From Acetobacteraceae bacterium (GTDB lineage Bacteria > Pseudomonadota > Alphaproteobacteria > Acetobacterales > Acetobacteraceae), in assembly GCA_003506895.1 (NCBI GenBank), contig DNXO01000144.1, positions 1-64,000 on the forward strand: a stretch of 64,000 nt of DNA, written 5' to 3'. Numbering within the stretch: the stretch's first letter is position 1; each line of letters begins with the position of its first letter. A program made the translations under genes and the position numbers. The notes below the pieces were generated by a model that made no database searches, was not told the origin of the DNA, and saw only the letters and a list, made by a program, of their open reading frames with translations. This document shows positions 25,033 through 33,881 of this stretch, piece after piece.

Positions 25033-26334
25033 ATGCACATAGTCGATCGCCGCCTGAACCCGAGTGGCAAAAACCTGGCGAACCGCCAGCGCTTCATGCG
25101 CCGAGCCAAAGCGCAAATCCGGAAGGCCGTGCATGAAAGTGCCGGCAACCGGAGCATCAAGGACGCCGACGACGGCGGCGAGGTCGTTCTGCCGGCGCAG
25201 GGGGTTCATGAACCCTCGTTCCGGCGTAGTTCGTCCGGCGGCATTCGCGACCATCTGCTGCCGGGCAACAAGGAATACATTGCCGGCGACACAATCCAAC
25301 GCCCCCCCAGCGGGGGCGGCGGCGGTGGATCGGAAGGCAGCCCTGATGGTGAGGGCGAGGACGATTTCCGCTTTTCCCTTTCCCGTGACGAATTCGTCGA
25401 TCTGTTCCTTGAGGACCTCGAACTGCCCGATCTCGCCAAGCGGCGAGTCGTGAATGCCGAGGCTCTGGTCTATCACCGGGCCGGCTACTCCGTCAGCGGC
25501 TCGCCGGCCAACCTGGCGCTGAATCGCACTGTCCGGAACAGCATGTCGCGGCGTATCGCGTTGCGCCGGCCGAAGCCCGAGGAACTCCAGGCGCTGCGCG
25601 ATGAGATCGACGCCCTCGATCCCGCCGACGAAGACAAACGCATCGCCCTCGAAGAAGAGTGGGCTCGGAAAAAGCGCCGCACCGGCCTGATCCCCTACAT
25701 CGATCCGCTGGACGTTCGTTACAAACGGTTCGAAGCGCAGCCAAAGCCCGTGGCCCAGGCTGTCATGTTTTGCCTGATGGATGTGTCCGGCTCGATGACC
25801 GAACACATGAAGGACCTGGCGAAGCGGTTCTATGTGCTGCTGTATATCTTCCTGAAGCGCCGGTACAAGAATGTCGAGGTGGTGTTCATCCGGCACACGC
25901 ATCAGGCGTCCGAAGTCGATGAGGAAACCTTCTTCAACAGCCCGGAAACCGGCGGCACCGTGGTGTCCACCGCGCTGGAGGAGATGCAGCGGGTGATCGA
26001 GGACCGCTACAGCCCCGACAACTGGAACATCTACGCGGCACAGGCGTCCGACGGCGACAACACCGCAAGCGACAACGACAAGACCGCCGCTTTGCTGACC
26101 CGGGTGCTGCTGCCTGCCTGCCAGTACTACGCCTACCTGGAAGTAGGCCGCGATTCGGAACACTTCCCGCCGGGCTTCATCCGCCGGGACAGCGATCTGT
26201 GGCAGACCTATTCGACGATCATCAAGGCCGGCGCGCCGATGGCTATGCGCAAGGTCGGGCATCGCCGGGACATCTATCCGGTGTTCCGGGAACTGTTCGC
26301 GAAGAAAACCGGGGCGGAGGCCGCAGCCGAATGA
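25033..26334 (+). CDS. yeaH: DUF444/YeaH family protein with vWA domain
   Basis: 433 aa, close to E. coli YeaH (427). N-terminal basic region with RRLNPSGKNLANRQRFMRR, a Gly-rich linker (PPSGGGGGGSEGSP), and a von Willebrand A-like domain from about residue 240 with MIDAS-type VMFCLMDVSGSMTEHMKDLA. It is thought to act with PrkA. Its TGA overlaps the spoVR ATG (ATGA at 26331-26334). Confidence 0.92.
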   Translation: MHIVDRRLNPSGKNLANRQRFMRRAKAQIRKAVHESAGNRSIKDADDGGEVVLPAQGVHEPSFRRSSSGGIRDHLLPGNKEYIAGDTIQRPPSGGGGGGSEGSPDGEGEDDFRFSLSRDEFVDLFLEDLELPDLAKRRVVNAEALVYHRAGYSVSGSPANLALNRTVRNSMSRRIALRRPKPEELQALRDEIDALDPADEDKRIALEEEWARKKRRTGLIPYIDPLDVRYKRFEAQPKPVAQAVMFCLMDVSGSMTEHMKDLAKRFYVLLYIFLKRRYKNVEVVFIRHTHQASEVDEETFFNSPETGGTVVSTALEEMQRVIEDRYSPDNWNIYAAQASDGDNTASDNDKTAALLTRVLLPACQYYAYLEVGRDSEHFPPGFIRRDSDLWQTYSTIIKAGAPMAMRKVGHRRDIYPVFRELFAKKTGAEAAAE

Positions 26335-27899
26335 GCTCCCCATTGATCCGGGCCGAACGCCCGTTGTTCGAAGGTGCCGACTGGGAATTCGGCACCATCC
26401 AACGCAGCTACGACGAGATCGAGAAGATCGCCCTGAAGGAAATGGGCCTCGACGTCTATACCAATCAGATCGAGGTCATCGGCACCGAACAGATGCTGGA
26501 TGCGTATTCCTCGATCGGGATGCCGCTGTTCTACAAGCACTGGTCGTTTGGCAAGCACTTCTCCCGCAACGAGGCCCTGTACCGCGCCGGCATGCAGGGT
26601 CTGGCGTATGAGATCGTCATCAACTCCAACCCCTGCATCAGCTACATCATGGAAGAGAACACCGCCATGATGCAGACGCTGGTGATGGCGCACGCTGCGT
26701 TCGGCCACAACCACTTCTTCAAGAACAACTACCTGTTCCAGCAGTGGACCGACGCCAATGGCATCCTGGACTATCTGGAGTTTGCCAAGGACTACATCAT
26801 GTCCTGCGAAGAGCGATATGGCGAGGCGGCGGTCGAACGCCTGCTGGATGCCGCCCATGCGCTGATGCACAATGCCGTCCACAAATACCCCCGCAAGCGC
26901 GCCGCCGACCTGCGGTCGGAGGAGAAGCGGGAGCGAGAGCGGCGCGAACATGACGAGAAGGTCTTTAACGACCTGTGGCGCACGGTCCCGGGCAAGGAAA
27001 ACGCCCGCCACGACCCGACGGCGGCGGAACAACGCAAGGCGCTGCTGGAACTGCCGCAGGAAAACATCCTGTACTTCATGGAGAAGTCCGCCCCTCGCCT
27101 GGCTCCGTGGCAGCGGGAGATTCTGCGTATCGTCCGCATCATCGCGCAATATTTCTATCCGCAGTCGCAGACCAAGGTGATGAACGAAGGCTGCGCGACC
27201 TACACCCACTACACGATCATGAACCGGCTGCATGAAAAAGGGCTGCTGACCGACGGCGCGATGGTGGAGTTCCTGTCATCGCATACCAACGTCGTGTTCC
27301 AGCCCGAATTCGACGACCGTCGCTATTCCGGGCTGAACCCCTATGCATTGGGATTCGCGATGATGCAGGACATCGAGCGGATCTGCACGCTGCCGACGGC
27401 CGAGGACCAGCAATGGTTCCCGCACATCGCCGGCTGCAACGACCCGATGAACGTCCTGCGCGACGTGTGGGCGAACTACCGCGACGAGAGCTTCATCCTG
27501 CAATACCTCAGCCCGCGGCTGGTTCGCCATTTCGGCCTGTTCCATGTGCTGGATGACGCGGACGAACCGAACCTGCGGGTCGAGGCGATTCATGACGAGC
27601 GCGGGTACCGCAAGATCAAGCAGGCGCTGGCAAAACAGTACGACGTGTCGTGGAACTCGGCTGATATCCAGGTCGTGGACGTCAATTTGGCCGGGGATCG
27701 CCGCCTGATTCTCCATCATCGCGCCCTGAACGGCGTGCTGCTGGAGGAAAAGGACGCTCGTCTGGTCCTTCAGCACCTTGCGGATATGTGGGGATATGAC
27801 GTGCTGATGAAGGAGATCGACCCGGGGACGGAGGCGGTGCTGAGAGAGCACGCCGCGTCACCAAGGCCAGGAATCGTGCGGATCGAACCCACGAGTTGA
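26331..27899 (+). CDS. spoVR: SpoVR/YcgB family protein
   Basis: 522 aa from the ATG overlapping the upstream stop. Conserved SpoVR blocks: DVYTNQIEVIGTEQMLDAY, MPLFYKHWSFGKHFSRNE, NSNPCISYIMEENTAMMQTL, and MAHAAFGHNHFFKNNYLF. A cytosolic protein named for B. subtilis spore cortex formation but widespread in non-sporulating bacteria with PrkA and YeaH. Biochemical activity is unknown. Ends 50 bases from the convergent permease gene. Confidence 0.93.
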   Translation: MSSPLIRAERPLFEGADWEFGTIQRSYDEIEKIALKEMGLDVYTNQIEVIGTEQMLDAYSSIGMPLFYKHWSFGKHFSRNEALYRAGMQGLAYEIVINSNPCISYIMEENTAMMQTLVMAHAAFGHNHFFKNNYLFQQWTDANGILDYLEFAKDYIMSCEERYGEAAVERLLDAAHALMHNAVHKYPRKRAADLRSEEKRERERREHDEKVFNDLWRTVPGKENARHDPTAAEQRKALLELPQENILYFMEKSAPRLAPWQREILRIVRIIAQYFYPQSQTKVMNEGCATYTHYTIMNRLHEKGLLTDGAMVEFLSSHTNVVFQPEFDDRRYSGLNPYALGFAMMQDIERICTLPTAEDQQWFPHIAGCNDPMNVLRDVWANYRDESFILQYLSPRLVRHFGLFHVLDDADEPNLRVEAIHDERGYRKIKQALAKQYDVSWNSADIQVVDVNLAGDRRLILHHRALNGVLLEEKDARLVLQHLADMWGYDVLMKEIDPGTEAVLREHAASPRPGIVRIEPTS

Positions 27900-27949
27900 A
27901 ATAGGCATGTGTTCGAGGACCGGTATCGACCCGGCGATCGGCGACGGCG

Positions 27950-29206
27950 TCAGATCGCCGCGTCGCTGTCGCCCGTCGCGATGACAGTTCGCTCCACGTT
28001 CGGGTTCCGACGCAGCAACACCAGCATCAGCGCCATCCCGGGTAGTGCCCCGGCCATACAGATGACGTAGAACCAGGACCAACCCAACGCCCCGGCCATC
28101 ACGCCGGACGCCCCGCCGATCGTGTGGATTGCCAGCGCCGGCACCGACGACAACAGGGCATACTGGGTCGCCGCGAACTCCCGCGCGCACAAAGCCGACA
28201 GGAAGGTCAGGAACGCCGCATCGGCGAGGCCCTGGGCAAACGCCTCGGCTACCACGGTCGCGTAGAGCACGTCGTGCTGGCCCGGTGACAGCGACAATAC
28301 CACGTACATTGCCATCGCGAGGGTCTGGGCCCAGCCGGTGATGAGCAGGGCGCGTCCGACGCCGATCCGCACCACCAACCAACCGCCGAAGGTAATACCA
28401 ACCAGTGTGCCGCCTAATGAAAACGGCCCGGTTCCGGCAATCGCCGCCTTGTCGAAAGTCAGCGCCCGGTAAAACGGCGCGGTCATGATACCCGCCATTG
28501 CCTCACCGAGCTTGAACAGGGCAACGAAGGCCAGCACCAGAAGCGCGGACGGCCGGACCAGGAACGACCGCACGGGTTCGATGACCGCCTGCCGCAGGCC
28601 GCGCCTGGGTGCGGCTTCACCGCCTTCCTCGCGGCGCGCCGCCAGCGTCACCAGCGTTCCGGCGATGACCAGCGCAGCCACCCCCAGCAGCGCCGTATGC
28701 CACCCGACCGAGGCCGAGGCCGCGATGACCCCAGTGGTGGAGATCAACAGTGCGACCCGGTATCCCCAGACATAGACCGCGAGCGCGAGGCCCTGGCGGA
28801 CCGGCGGAAATACCTCGATCCGCCACGCGTCGATCGCGATGTCCTGCGTCGCCGACAGCAACGCCACGCAGGTCGCGGCGGCGAACGCCGCCATGGGTGC
28901 CGAACCCGGATCGGACAAAGCCAGTGCGATAGCGGCAACCCCGAGCATCGGTTGTACCACCAGCAGCCACCCGCGGCGGCGCCCGAACCCGCGCAGCGCG
29001 GCGAACGGAGGCGGCTGGTCCAGCAGGGGCGACCAGAGAAACTTCAGCGAATAGGCAAGGCCGATCCAGGCGGTCAGGCCGACCACGGCCAAACCCGCGC
29101 CGCTGTCGGACAGCCAAAGCCGGAAGGTAAAACCGGAAAGCGGAAGCGGCAGCCCGGAGAGGAACCCGTAGGCCGCCATCGCCGCCAGTTGGCGATCGAA
29201 CCGCAT
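27950..29206 (-). CDS. ampG: AmpG-like MFS permease
   Basis: 418 aa from the ATG that overlaps the stop of the upstream GNAT gene (ATGA at 29203-29206, minus strand). About 12 membrane helices. Helix 4 region SATQDIAIDAWRIEVFP is the hallmark of the AmpG family, and LAYSLKFLWSPLLDQPP matches the conserved loop after helix 2. AmpG imports GlcNAc-anhydroMurNAc muropeptides from peptidoglycan turnover and links to beta-lactamase induction in some species; no ampR/ampC is seen here. Confidence 0.85.
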   Translation of the reverse strand: MRFDRQLAAMAAYGFLSGLPLPLSGFTFRLWLSDSGAGLAVVGLTAWIGLAYSLKFLWSPLLDQPPPFAALRGFGRRRGWLLVVQPMLGVAAIALALSDPGSAPMAAFAAATCVALLSATQDIAIDAWRIEVFPPVRQGLALAVYVWGYRVALLISTTGVIAASASVGWHTALLGVAALVIAGTLVTLAARREEGGEAAPRRGLRQAVIEPVRSFLVRPSALLVLAFVALFKLGEAMAGIMTAPFYRALTFDKAAIAGTGPFSLGGTLVGITFGGWLVVRIGVGRALLITGWAQTLAMAMYVVLSLSPGQHDVLYATVVAEAFAQGLADAAFLTFLSALCAREFAATQYALLSSVPALAIHTIGGASGVMAGALGWSWFYVICMAGALPGMALMLVLLRRNPNVERTVIATGDSDAAI

Positions 29207-29724
29207 CAAGTGGGCAGGTTCGTGTCGCCCTTGCCCAGCGGACGCTGCATCGTCACCACATCCAGCCAGCGTCCGAACTTCATGCCGGCCGACTTCATCG
29301 TGCCGATCATGTGGAACCCCAGGCTGGCATGCACACCGATCGACCCGACATTCTCGGAGTCGCCGATCACCGCGATCATCTGCCTCAGGCCGGCCGCCGT
29401 CGCCAGTTCGATCAGTCTTACGACCAGCGCCTTGCCGACGCCCTGTCCGCGCACGTCCTCACGGACGTAGATGCTGTCTTCCACGGTAAACCGGTACGCC
29501 GACCGCTCCCGGAACGGCGCGTAATAACCGTATCCAAGTACCCCCGTGGCGTCCGACGCGACCAACCAGACATAGCCCCGATCCACAACCTTCTTGAACC
29601 TGGCAGTCATCTCCTCCACCGACGGAGGTTCCTCCTCGAACGTCCCCGTGCCATGCAGGACGTGATGCGCGTAGATTGCCTGGATATCAGGTATATCGGC
29701 GAACGTCGCGTTGCGGATGTCCAT
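29206..29724 (-). CDS. GNAT N-acetyltransferase, Pat/MnaT type
   Basis: 172 aa from the ATG giving MDIRNATFADIPDIQAIYAH. Resembles the phosphinothricin/methionine-sulfone acetyltransferase group: HHVLHGTGTFEEEPPSVEEM, GYYAPFRERSAYRFTVEDSI, and the acetyl-CoA loop VREDVRGQGVGKALVVRLIE, followed by IGDSENVGSIGVHASLGFH. Probably acetylates the amino group of a small amino-acid analogue. Overlaps ampG by four bases. Confidence 0.88.
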   Translation of the reverse strand: MDIRNATFADIPDIQAIYAHHVLHGTGTFEEEPPSVEEMTARFKKVVDRGYVWLVASDATGVLGYGYYAPFRERSAYRFTVEDSIYVREDVRGQGVGKALVVRLIELATAAGLRQMIAVIGDSENVGSIGVHASLGFHMIGTMKSAGMKFGRWLDVVTMQRPLGKGDTNLPT

Positions 29725-30172
29725 CCCGGTTTGCTCCCATCGGTCGAAGTCGCAACATAACCATAAATCACAGCAATGACGACGGTCCCCAGCATCTTGC
29801 CGGTCTGTAACCATTCGTCGTTTGGCAACCGGCCGCTCACGTGGCAAAAGGCGCCGTGATGAAGCGGAAATCCTCCCTGTGGATTTTCAATCCACACGTG
29901 TATTCTGTCCTATATCGAGGCAAGTTCACTCTCGAAATTAAGATTTCGGTTGGTTTTTGGCGTCAGCTTCGACATACTCGAAATTGTGATCGAACGGTCG
30001 CCGAGATAATGGCGACCTCGGGGATGCGATCTATTAACTCGGCCCATCCGATAAGGGCTTCAATGGGTGCCGCAGTCGCGCGTCCGTGTTATCAACCTGG
30101 CCAGGCGCCGAGGGTATCGGGGTCCCACCCCGGCCTCGATAATGCCTGATACGCCGCTAGAAGGGTTCGCTC
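29725..30172. other. Divergent regulatory region before the secretion genes
   Basis: 448 bases, A/T-rich between 29870 and 30040. Palindromes present: 29878-29896 (listed separately), CGAAAT-TAAG-ATTTCG at 29933-29948, and GTCGCC/GGCGAC around 29998-30017. CTCGAAATT occurs twice (29931-29939 and 29977-29985). No gene. Likely carries the promoter and operators of the type I secretion operon. Confidence 0.5.
29878..29896. repeat. Perfect 8-bp inverted repeat
   Basis: TGTGGATT-TTC-AATCCACA, two 8-bp arms with a 3-base centre. Shape fits either an operator for a dimeric regulator or a small hairpin between the divergent GNAT and secretion genes. Confidence 0.55.
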
Positions 30173-32479
30173 GTGGATATATCTGACGGATACACACCCG
30201 GGCCACTGGGCCATGGCCGCACGTCCGTGGCCGAGGCTGGCGGCGGCGGCGCATCGGGTGCTGGTATGTCGGCGGCGAATGAGGGTGAAGGACGCGGCCC
30301 GATCCACCCGCGCCTGCTCGCGATGATGATGGCCGCCAGATACTTCGGCCTTGACCTTGATCCCAACGAATTCCGCGCCGGGCCCGGCGATACCCTTCCA
30401 ACCGCCGCCGCCCTTTCCGCCTGGGCACAGAGCAGCGGCATGTGGTCGCGCGCCCTGCGCCTGCGCTGGCGTCATCTGTTCACCGTTGGCGGCAACGGCC
30501 CCGTCATCCTGCTGTTCAACGACGGCTCTGCCGGCCTGCTGATCGGCGCGAACGCCCAACAGAAAGTGGTCTTGGTCCGCGACCCGCGTGCGCCGGAAGC
30601 CGATCCGCCGGTCCCCGTCGACGAAATGCGGCTGAATGAGGTCTGGGGCGGTGAGGCCGTGCTGCTGCGCGCCGAACGCTCGCAGGCCGAGGCCGATCCG
30701 CCGTTCACCATGCGCTGGCTCGCCAGCGTCGTGCTGAAGGAAAAGAAGCACCTCGTTGACTTGGTGGTCGCCTCGTTCGCGATCAGCGTGCTGACCATCC
30801 TGCCACCGCTTCTCGTCATGCAGGTGGTGGACCGGGTGCTGTCCCACCACAGCTATTCGACGCTGTTCCTGATTTCGCTGATCCTCGGCGTCTCGGTTTT
30901 ATACGAAACCCTCCTGGGCTACGCCCGCCGCTTGATCATATTGGTCGTCGGCGTCCGTACTGACGCCAAGCTCAGCCTGCACGTCTTCAACCGGCTGATC
31001 CGGCTGCCACTCGATTACTTCGAACGGCATCCCGCTGGTGAAACGATGTACAAGGTCGGACAGATGAACAAGGTCCGGGAGTTCATGACCGGCAAGCTCA
31101 TGACGACGTTGCTCGACATGATCACGTTGCTTTTTCTGCTCCCGCTGTTGTTCTGGTTGAACGCGACGCTGGCCTGGATCGTCCTTGTATGCGCAACGAT
31201 GATCATGCTGATCATCCTGGCCTATCTCCGCCCGATGCGGACCATCTTTGGCAAGGTGATCAATGCCGAAACGCTGAAGAACGCCGCGCTGGGTGAGACG
31301 ATCTTCGGCATCAAGACGGTGAAGTCCCTGGCGCTGGAACCGCAACGCAGGGCGCTGTGGGACGAACGCACCGCCGAGGTCGGCAAGTGGCGCATGGAAA
31401 TGGGCAAGCTGTCGAACTGGCCGCAGACGCTGGTGACGCCGATCGAGCGGTTCATGTGGATGGGTGTCATCCTCGTGGGTGCATACATCGCCTTGTCCGA
31501 TACCACCGGTTACATGGTCGGTGGCCTGTTCGCCTTCATGATGCTGTCCCAGCGGGTCAGCCAGCCACTGGTCGGCCTCGCTCGCCTGATCGAGGAGTGG
31601 GAAGAAGTCGGCGCATCGATGGGACAGGCGGCCGATGTTCTAAACCGTCCGCTGGAAGACTCGGCCAACGGCGGCCTGCGTCCCAAGTTCGCCGGCGCCG
31701 TGACGTTCGAGGACGTAACCTTCACCTACTCGGGCACCAAACTGCCGGCGCTCGACCGCCTCAGCTTCTCGATCCCGCCTGGCACCATGCTTGGCCTGGT
31801 CGGCCGCTCCGGTTCGGGTAAATCGACCGCGACACGGCTGCTTCAGGGTATCAACCGCGAGTATTCCGGCTTCATCAAGATCGATGGCGCCGACATGCGG
31901 GAGATCAACCTGCGGCATCTGCGCTCCAGCTTCGGCGTCGTGCTGCAGGAAAACTTCCTGTTCCGTGGGTCGATCCGCGACAACATCCTGGCGGGCCGCC
32001 CCGGCCTGACGCTGGAGGATGCAATCCGAGCGGCGCGTCTGGCGGGGGCCGAGGAGTTCATCGAGCGCATGCCGAACGGCTACGAAACCTACATCGAGGA
32101 GGGATCGCCCAACCTATCGGGTGGTCAACGTCAGCGACTCGCTATCGCCCGCGCCCTGATCACCGACCCGCGTATCCTGATCCTGGACGAAGCCACCAGC
32201 GCGCTCGACCCGGAATCCGAGGCTTTGGTTAACGCCAACCTGCTTCGGATCGCCCGTGGCCGAACGATGGTGATCGTGTCCCACCGCCTGTCGTCGCTGG
32301 TTAACTGCGACCAGATCATGGTGTTGGAACGCGGCAAGCTCATGGATATCGGCCCCCATTCCGTGCTGCTGGAGCGTTGCGCGATCTATCGCACCCTCTG
32401 GAACCAGCAGAACCGTCACATGCAAACTGAAGGTACAGGTCATGCAGCTCCTGCCCCGACCCTCCTCCAAGGCGATTAG
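30173..32479 (+). CDS. Type I secretion ABC transporter ATPase/permease
   Basis: 768 aa from a GTG; an internal ATG at 30266 is an alternative. N-terminal ~150 residues are a C39-peptidase-like domain without the catalytic Cys (HPRLLAMMMAARYFGLDL where active enzymes have Cys), as in HlyB, where it binds the unfolded substrate. Then a six-helix membrane domain (~190-460) with the family motif RLPLDYFERHPAGE, and a nucleotide-binding domain: Walker A GRSGSGKST (~543), signature LSGGQRQR (~648), Walker B ILILDEATSALD, and H-loop VSHRLSS. It exports a protein in one step across both membranes with the HlyD partner that follows and a TolC-like pore not in this window. Confidence 0.93.
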   Translation: MDISDGYTPGPLGHGRTSVAEAGGGGASGAGMSAANEGEGRGPIHPRLLAMMMAARYFGLDLDPNEFRAGPGDTLPTAAALSAWAQSSGMWSRALRLRWRHLFTVGGNGPVILLFNDGSAGLLIGANAQQKVVLVRDPRAPEADPPVPVDEMRLNEVWGGEAVLLRAERSQAEADPPFTMRWLASVVLKEKKHLVDLVVASFAISVLTILPPLLVMQVVDRVLSHHSYSTLFLISLILGVSVLYETLLGYARRLIILVVGVRTDAKLSLHVFNRLIRLPLDYFERHPAGETMYKVGQMNKVREFMTGKLMTTLLDMITLLFLLPLLFWLNATLAWIVLVCATMIMLIILAYLRPMRTIFGKVINAETLKNAALGETIFGIKTVKSLALEPQRRALWDERTAEVGKWRMEMGKLSNWPQTLVTPIERFMWMGVILVGAYIALSDTTGYMVGGLFAFMMLSQRVSQPLVGLARLIEEWEEVGASMGQAADVLNRPLEDSANGGLRPKFAGAVTFEDVTFTYSGTKLPALDRLSFSIPPGTMLGLVGRSGSGKSTATRLLQGINREYSGFIKIDGADMREINLRHLRSSFGVVLQENFLFRGSIRDNILAGRPGLTLEDAIRAARLAGAEEFIERMPNGYETYIEEGSPNLSGGQRQRLAIARALITDPRILILDEATSALDPESEALVNANLLRIARGRTMVIVSHRLSSLVNCDQIMVLERGKLMDIGPHSVLLERCAIYRTLWNQQNRHMQTEGTGHAAPAPTLLQGD

Positions 32480-33851
32480 TACGACAATGGAGGACCGGCT
32501 GGACCCGACCTTGCCGGTCATCCTGGAGTACCAGTCCCCGTCCACCGCGATCGTCAACATGCCGATGCCGCGCATCGCGCGCGGCTTTACCTGGGCCTTC
32601 AGCAGCATGGTCGCGCTGCTCGTCACCATCGCCAGCGTGGTGAAAGTGGATCGCGTGGTCAGCGCTAACGGCGTCGTCGTGGCCCGCGCCCCAACGATCG
32701 TGGTTCAGCCACTGGAAACCGCGATCGTCCGCTCGATCGACGTGAATCCCGGCGACACCGTTCACGCCGGCCAGGTGCTCGCGCGGCTCGACCCGACTTT
32801 CGCGACAGCCGACATGGGCGCACTCGTGGCCCAGGTCTCGACGTTGCAGGCCCAGGTCTCGCGGATCCAGGCCGAGGTGGAGAACCGCCCGTTCAGCTAC
32901 ACCGGACTCGATCCAAACATGGCTTTGCAGGCCTCGATCTTTGGCCAGCGCCAAGCCGAGTTCAATTTCAAGATCGAGAACTACCAGCAGAAGATCGACA
33001 GCCTGTCCGCGACGATCGCCCGAGCCAGCGCCGATATCACCAATTTCACCGACCGCTTGAACTACGCCCGCACGCTGGAAGGGATGCGTAAGGAACTCGA
33101 ACATCTGAACGTCGGTTCCAAGATCAACACCTTGGCGGCGATGGACTCCCGGGTGCAAATGCAGGCTGGCCTCGACACCGCCCATCAGCAGCAGCTTGGT
33201 GCCCAGCGCGATCTGGCCGCCATGATCGCCGAACGGAACGGCTATATCCAGAATTGGCATGCCGAACTCGCAGACAAGCTGACCGATGCCCTGGGCAAGC
33301 TGTCGGATGCCCGCGAGTCGCTGAACAAGGCCCAGTTGCGCCGCCAGTTGGTCGAATTGCGCGCGGAGCAGGACGGCACCGTTCTGACCGTCAGCAAGGT
33401 GTCGGTCGGATCGGTACTCAACCCCGGTCAGCAGTTCATCACCCTGGTGCCGACCGACGCCCCACTGGAAGTCGAAGCGAACGTCGACGGCAAGGACGAT
33501 GGCTACATCGGGGTCGGGGATAAGGTCGACATCAAGTTCGATACGTTTCCCTACTCCCGCTATGGCCTCGCTCATGGCGTCGTGCGGGTCGTCAGCCCGG
33601 ACAGCTTCAGCGCGCAGGATGAATCGCGGAATCCGACCGGGGCTGTCCCGGTGGCGAATAACCAGAACGGCGTGTGGTACCGCACCCGGCTGACGCTGGA
33701 CGATATCGCGCTGCACGATACGCCGCCCAATTTCCACCTGACCCCCGGCATGCCGGTCGCCGCCGATATCCGTGTCGGCAAGCAGACCATGATGCACTAC
33801 ATGCTTGGAAAAATGATCCCCTTGGCCACCGAAGGCATGCGGGAGCCGTAA
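32442..33851 (+). CDS. HlyD-family type I secretion adaptor
   Basis: 469 aa, starting inside the ATPase gene (38-base overlap; AAGGT upstream); ATG 32487 is an alternative. Short cytosolic N-terminus, one membrane helix (AFSSMVALLVTIASVV), a lipoyl-like half-motif VVQPLETAIVRSIDVNPGDT followed by VHAGQVLARLD, about 230 residues of alpha-helical hairpin/coiled coil, and a beta-barrel C-terminus (LRAEQDGTVLTVSKVSVGS). Periplasmic membrane-fusion protein linking the ABC transporter to the outer-membrane channel. Confidence 0.92.
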   Translation: MQLLPRPSSKAISTTMEDRLDPTLPVILEYQSPSTAIVNMPMPRIARGFTWAFSSMVALLVTIASVVKVDRVVSANGVVVARAPTIVVQPLETAIVRSIDVNPGDTVHAGQVLARLDPTFATADMGALVAQVSTLQAQVSRIQAEVENRPFSYTGLDPNMALQASIFGQRQAEFNFKIENYQQKIDSLSATIARASADITNFTDRLNYARTLEGMRKELEHLNVGSKINTLAAMDSRVQMQAGLDTAHQQQLGAQRDLAAMIAERNGYIQNWHAELADKLTDALGKLSDARESLNKAQLRRQLVELRAEQDGTVLTVSKVSVGSVLNPGQQFITLVPTDAPLEVEANVDGKDDGYIGVGDKVDIKFDTFPYSRYGLAHGVVRVVSPDSFSAQDESRNPTGAVPVANNQNGVWYRTRLTLDDIALHDTPPNFHLTPGMPVAADIRVGKQTMMHYMLGKMIPLATEGMREP

Positions 33852-33881
33852 GGCCCCGCACCCGAAGGACGCATCCGACAT

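Noticed and set aside
25006..26343. 445-codon minus-strand frame opposite the DUF444 gene
   Set aside because: Shadow of the conserved vWA-domain gene; the product is biased in His, Arg, Val and Gly with no domain.
32340..33881. 513-codon minus-strand open frame opposite the HlyD gene
   Set aside because: It mirrors the codon structure of a strong HlyD homologue on the other strand; GC-rich genomes routinely leave such antisense frames open, and its protein has no recognisable motif.
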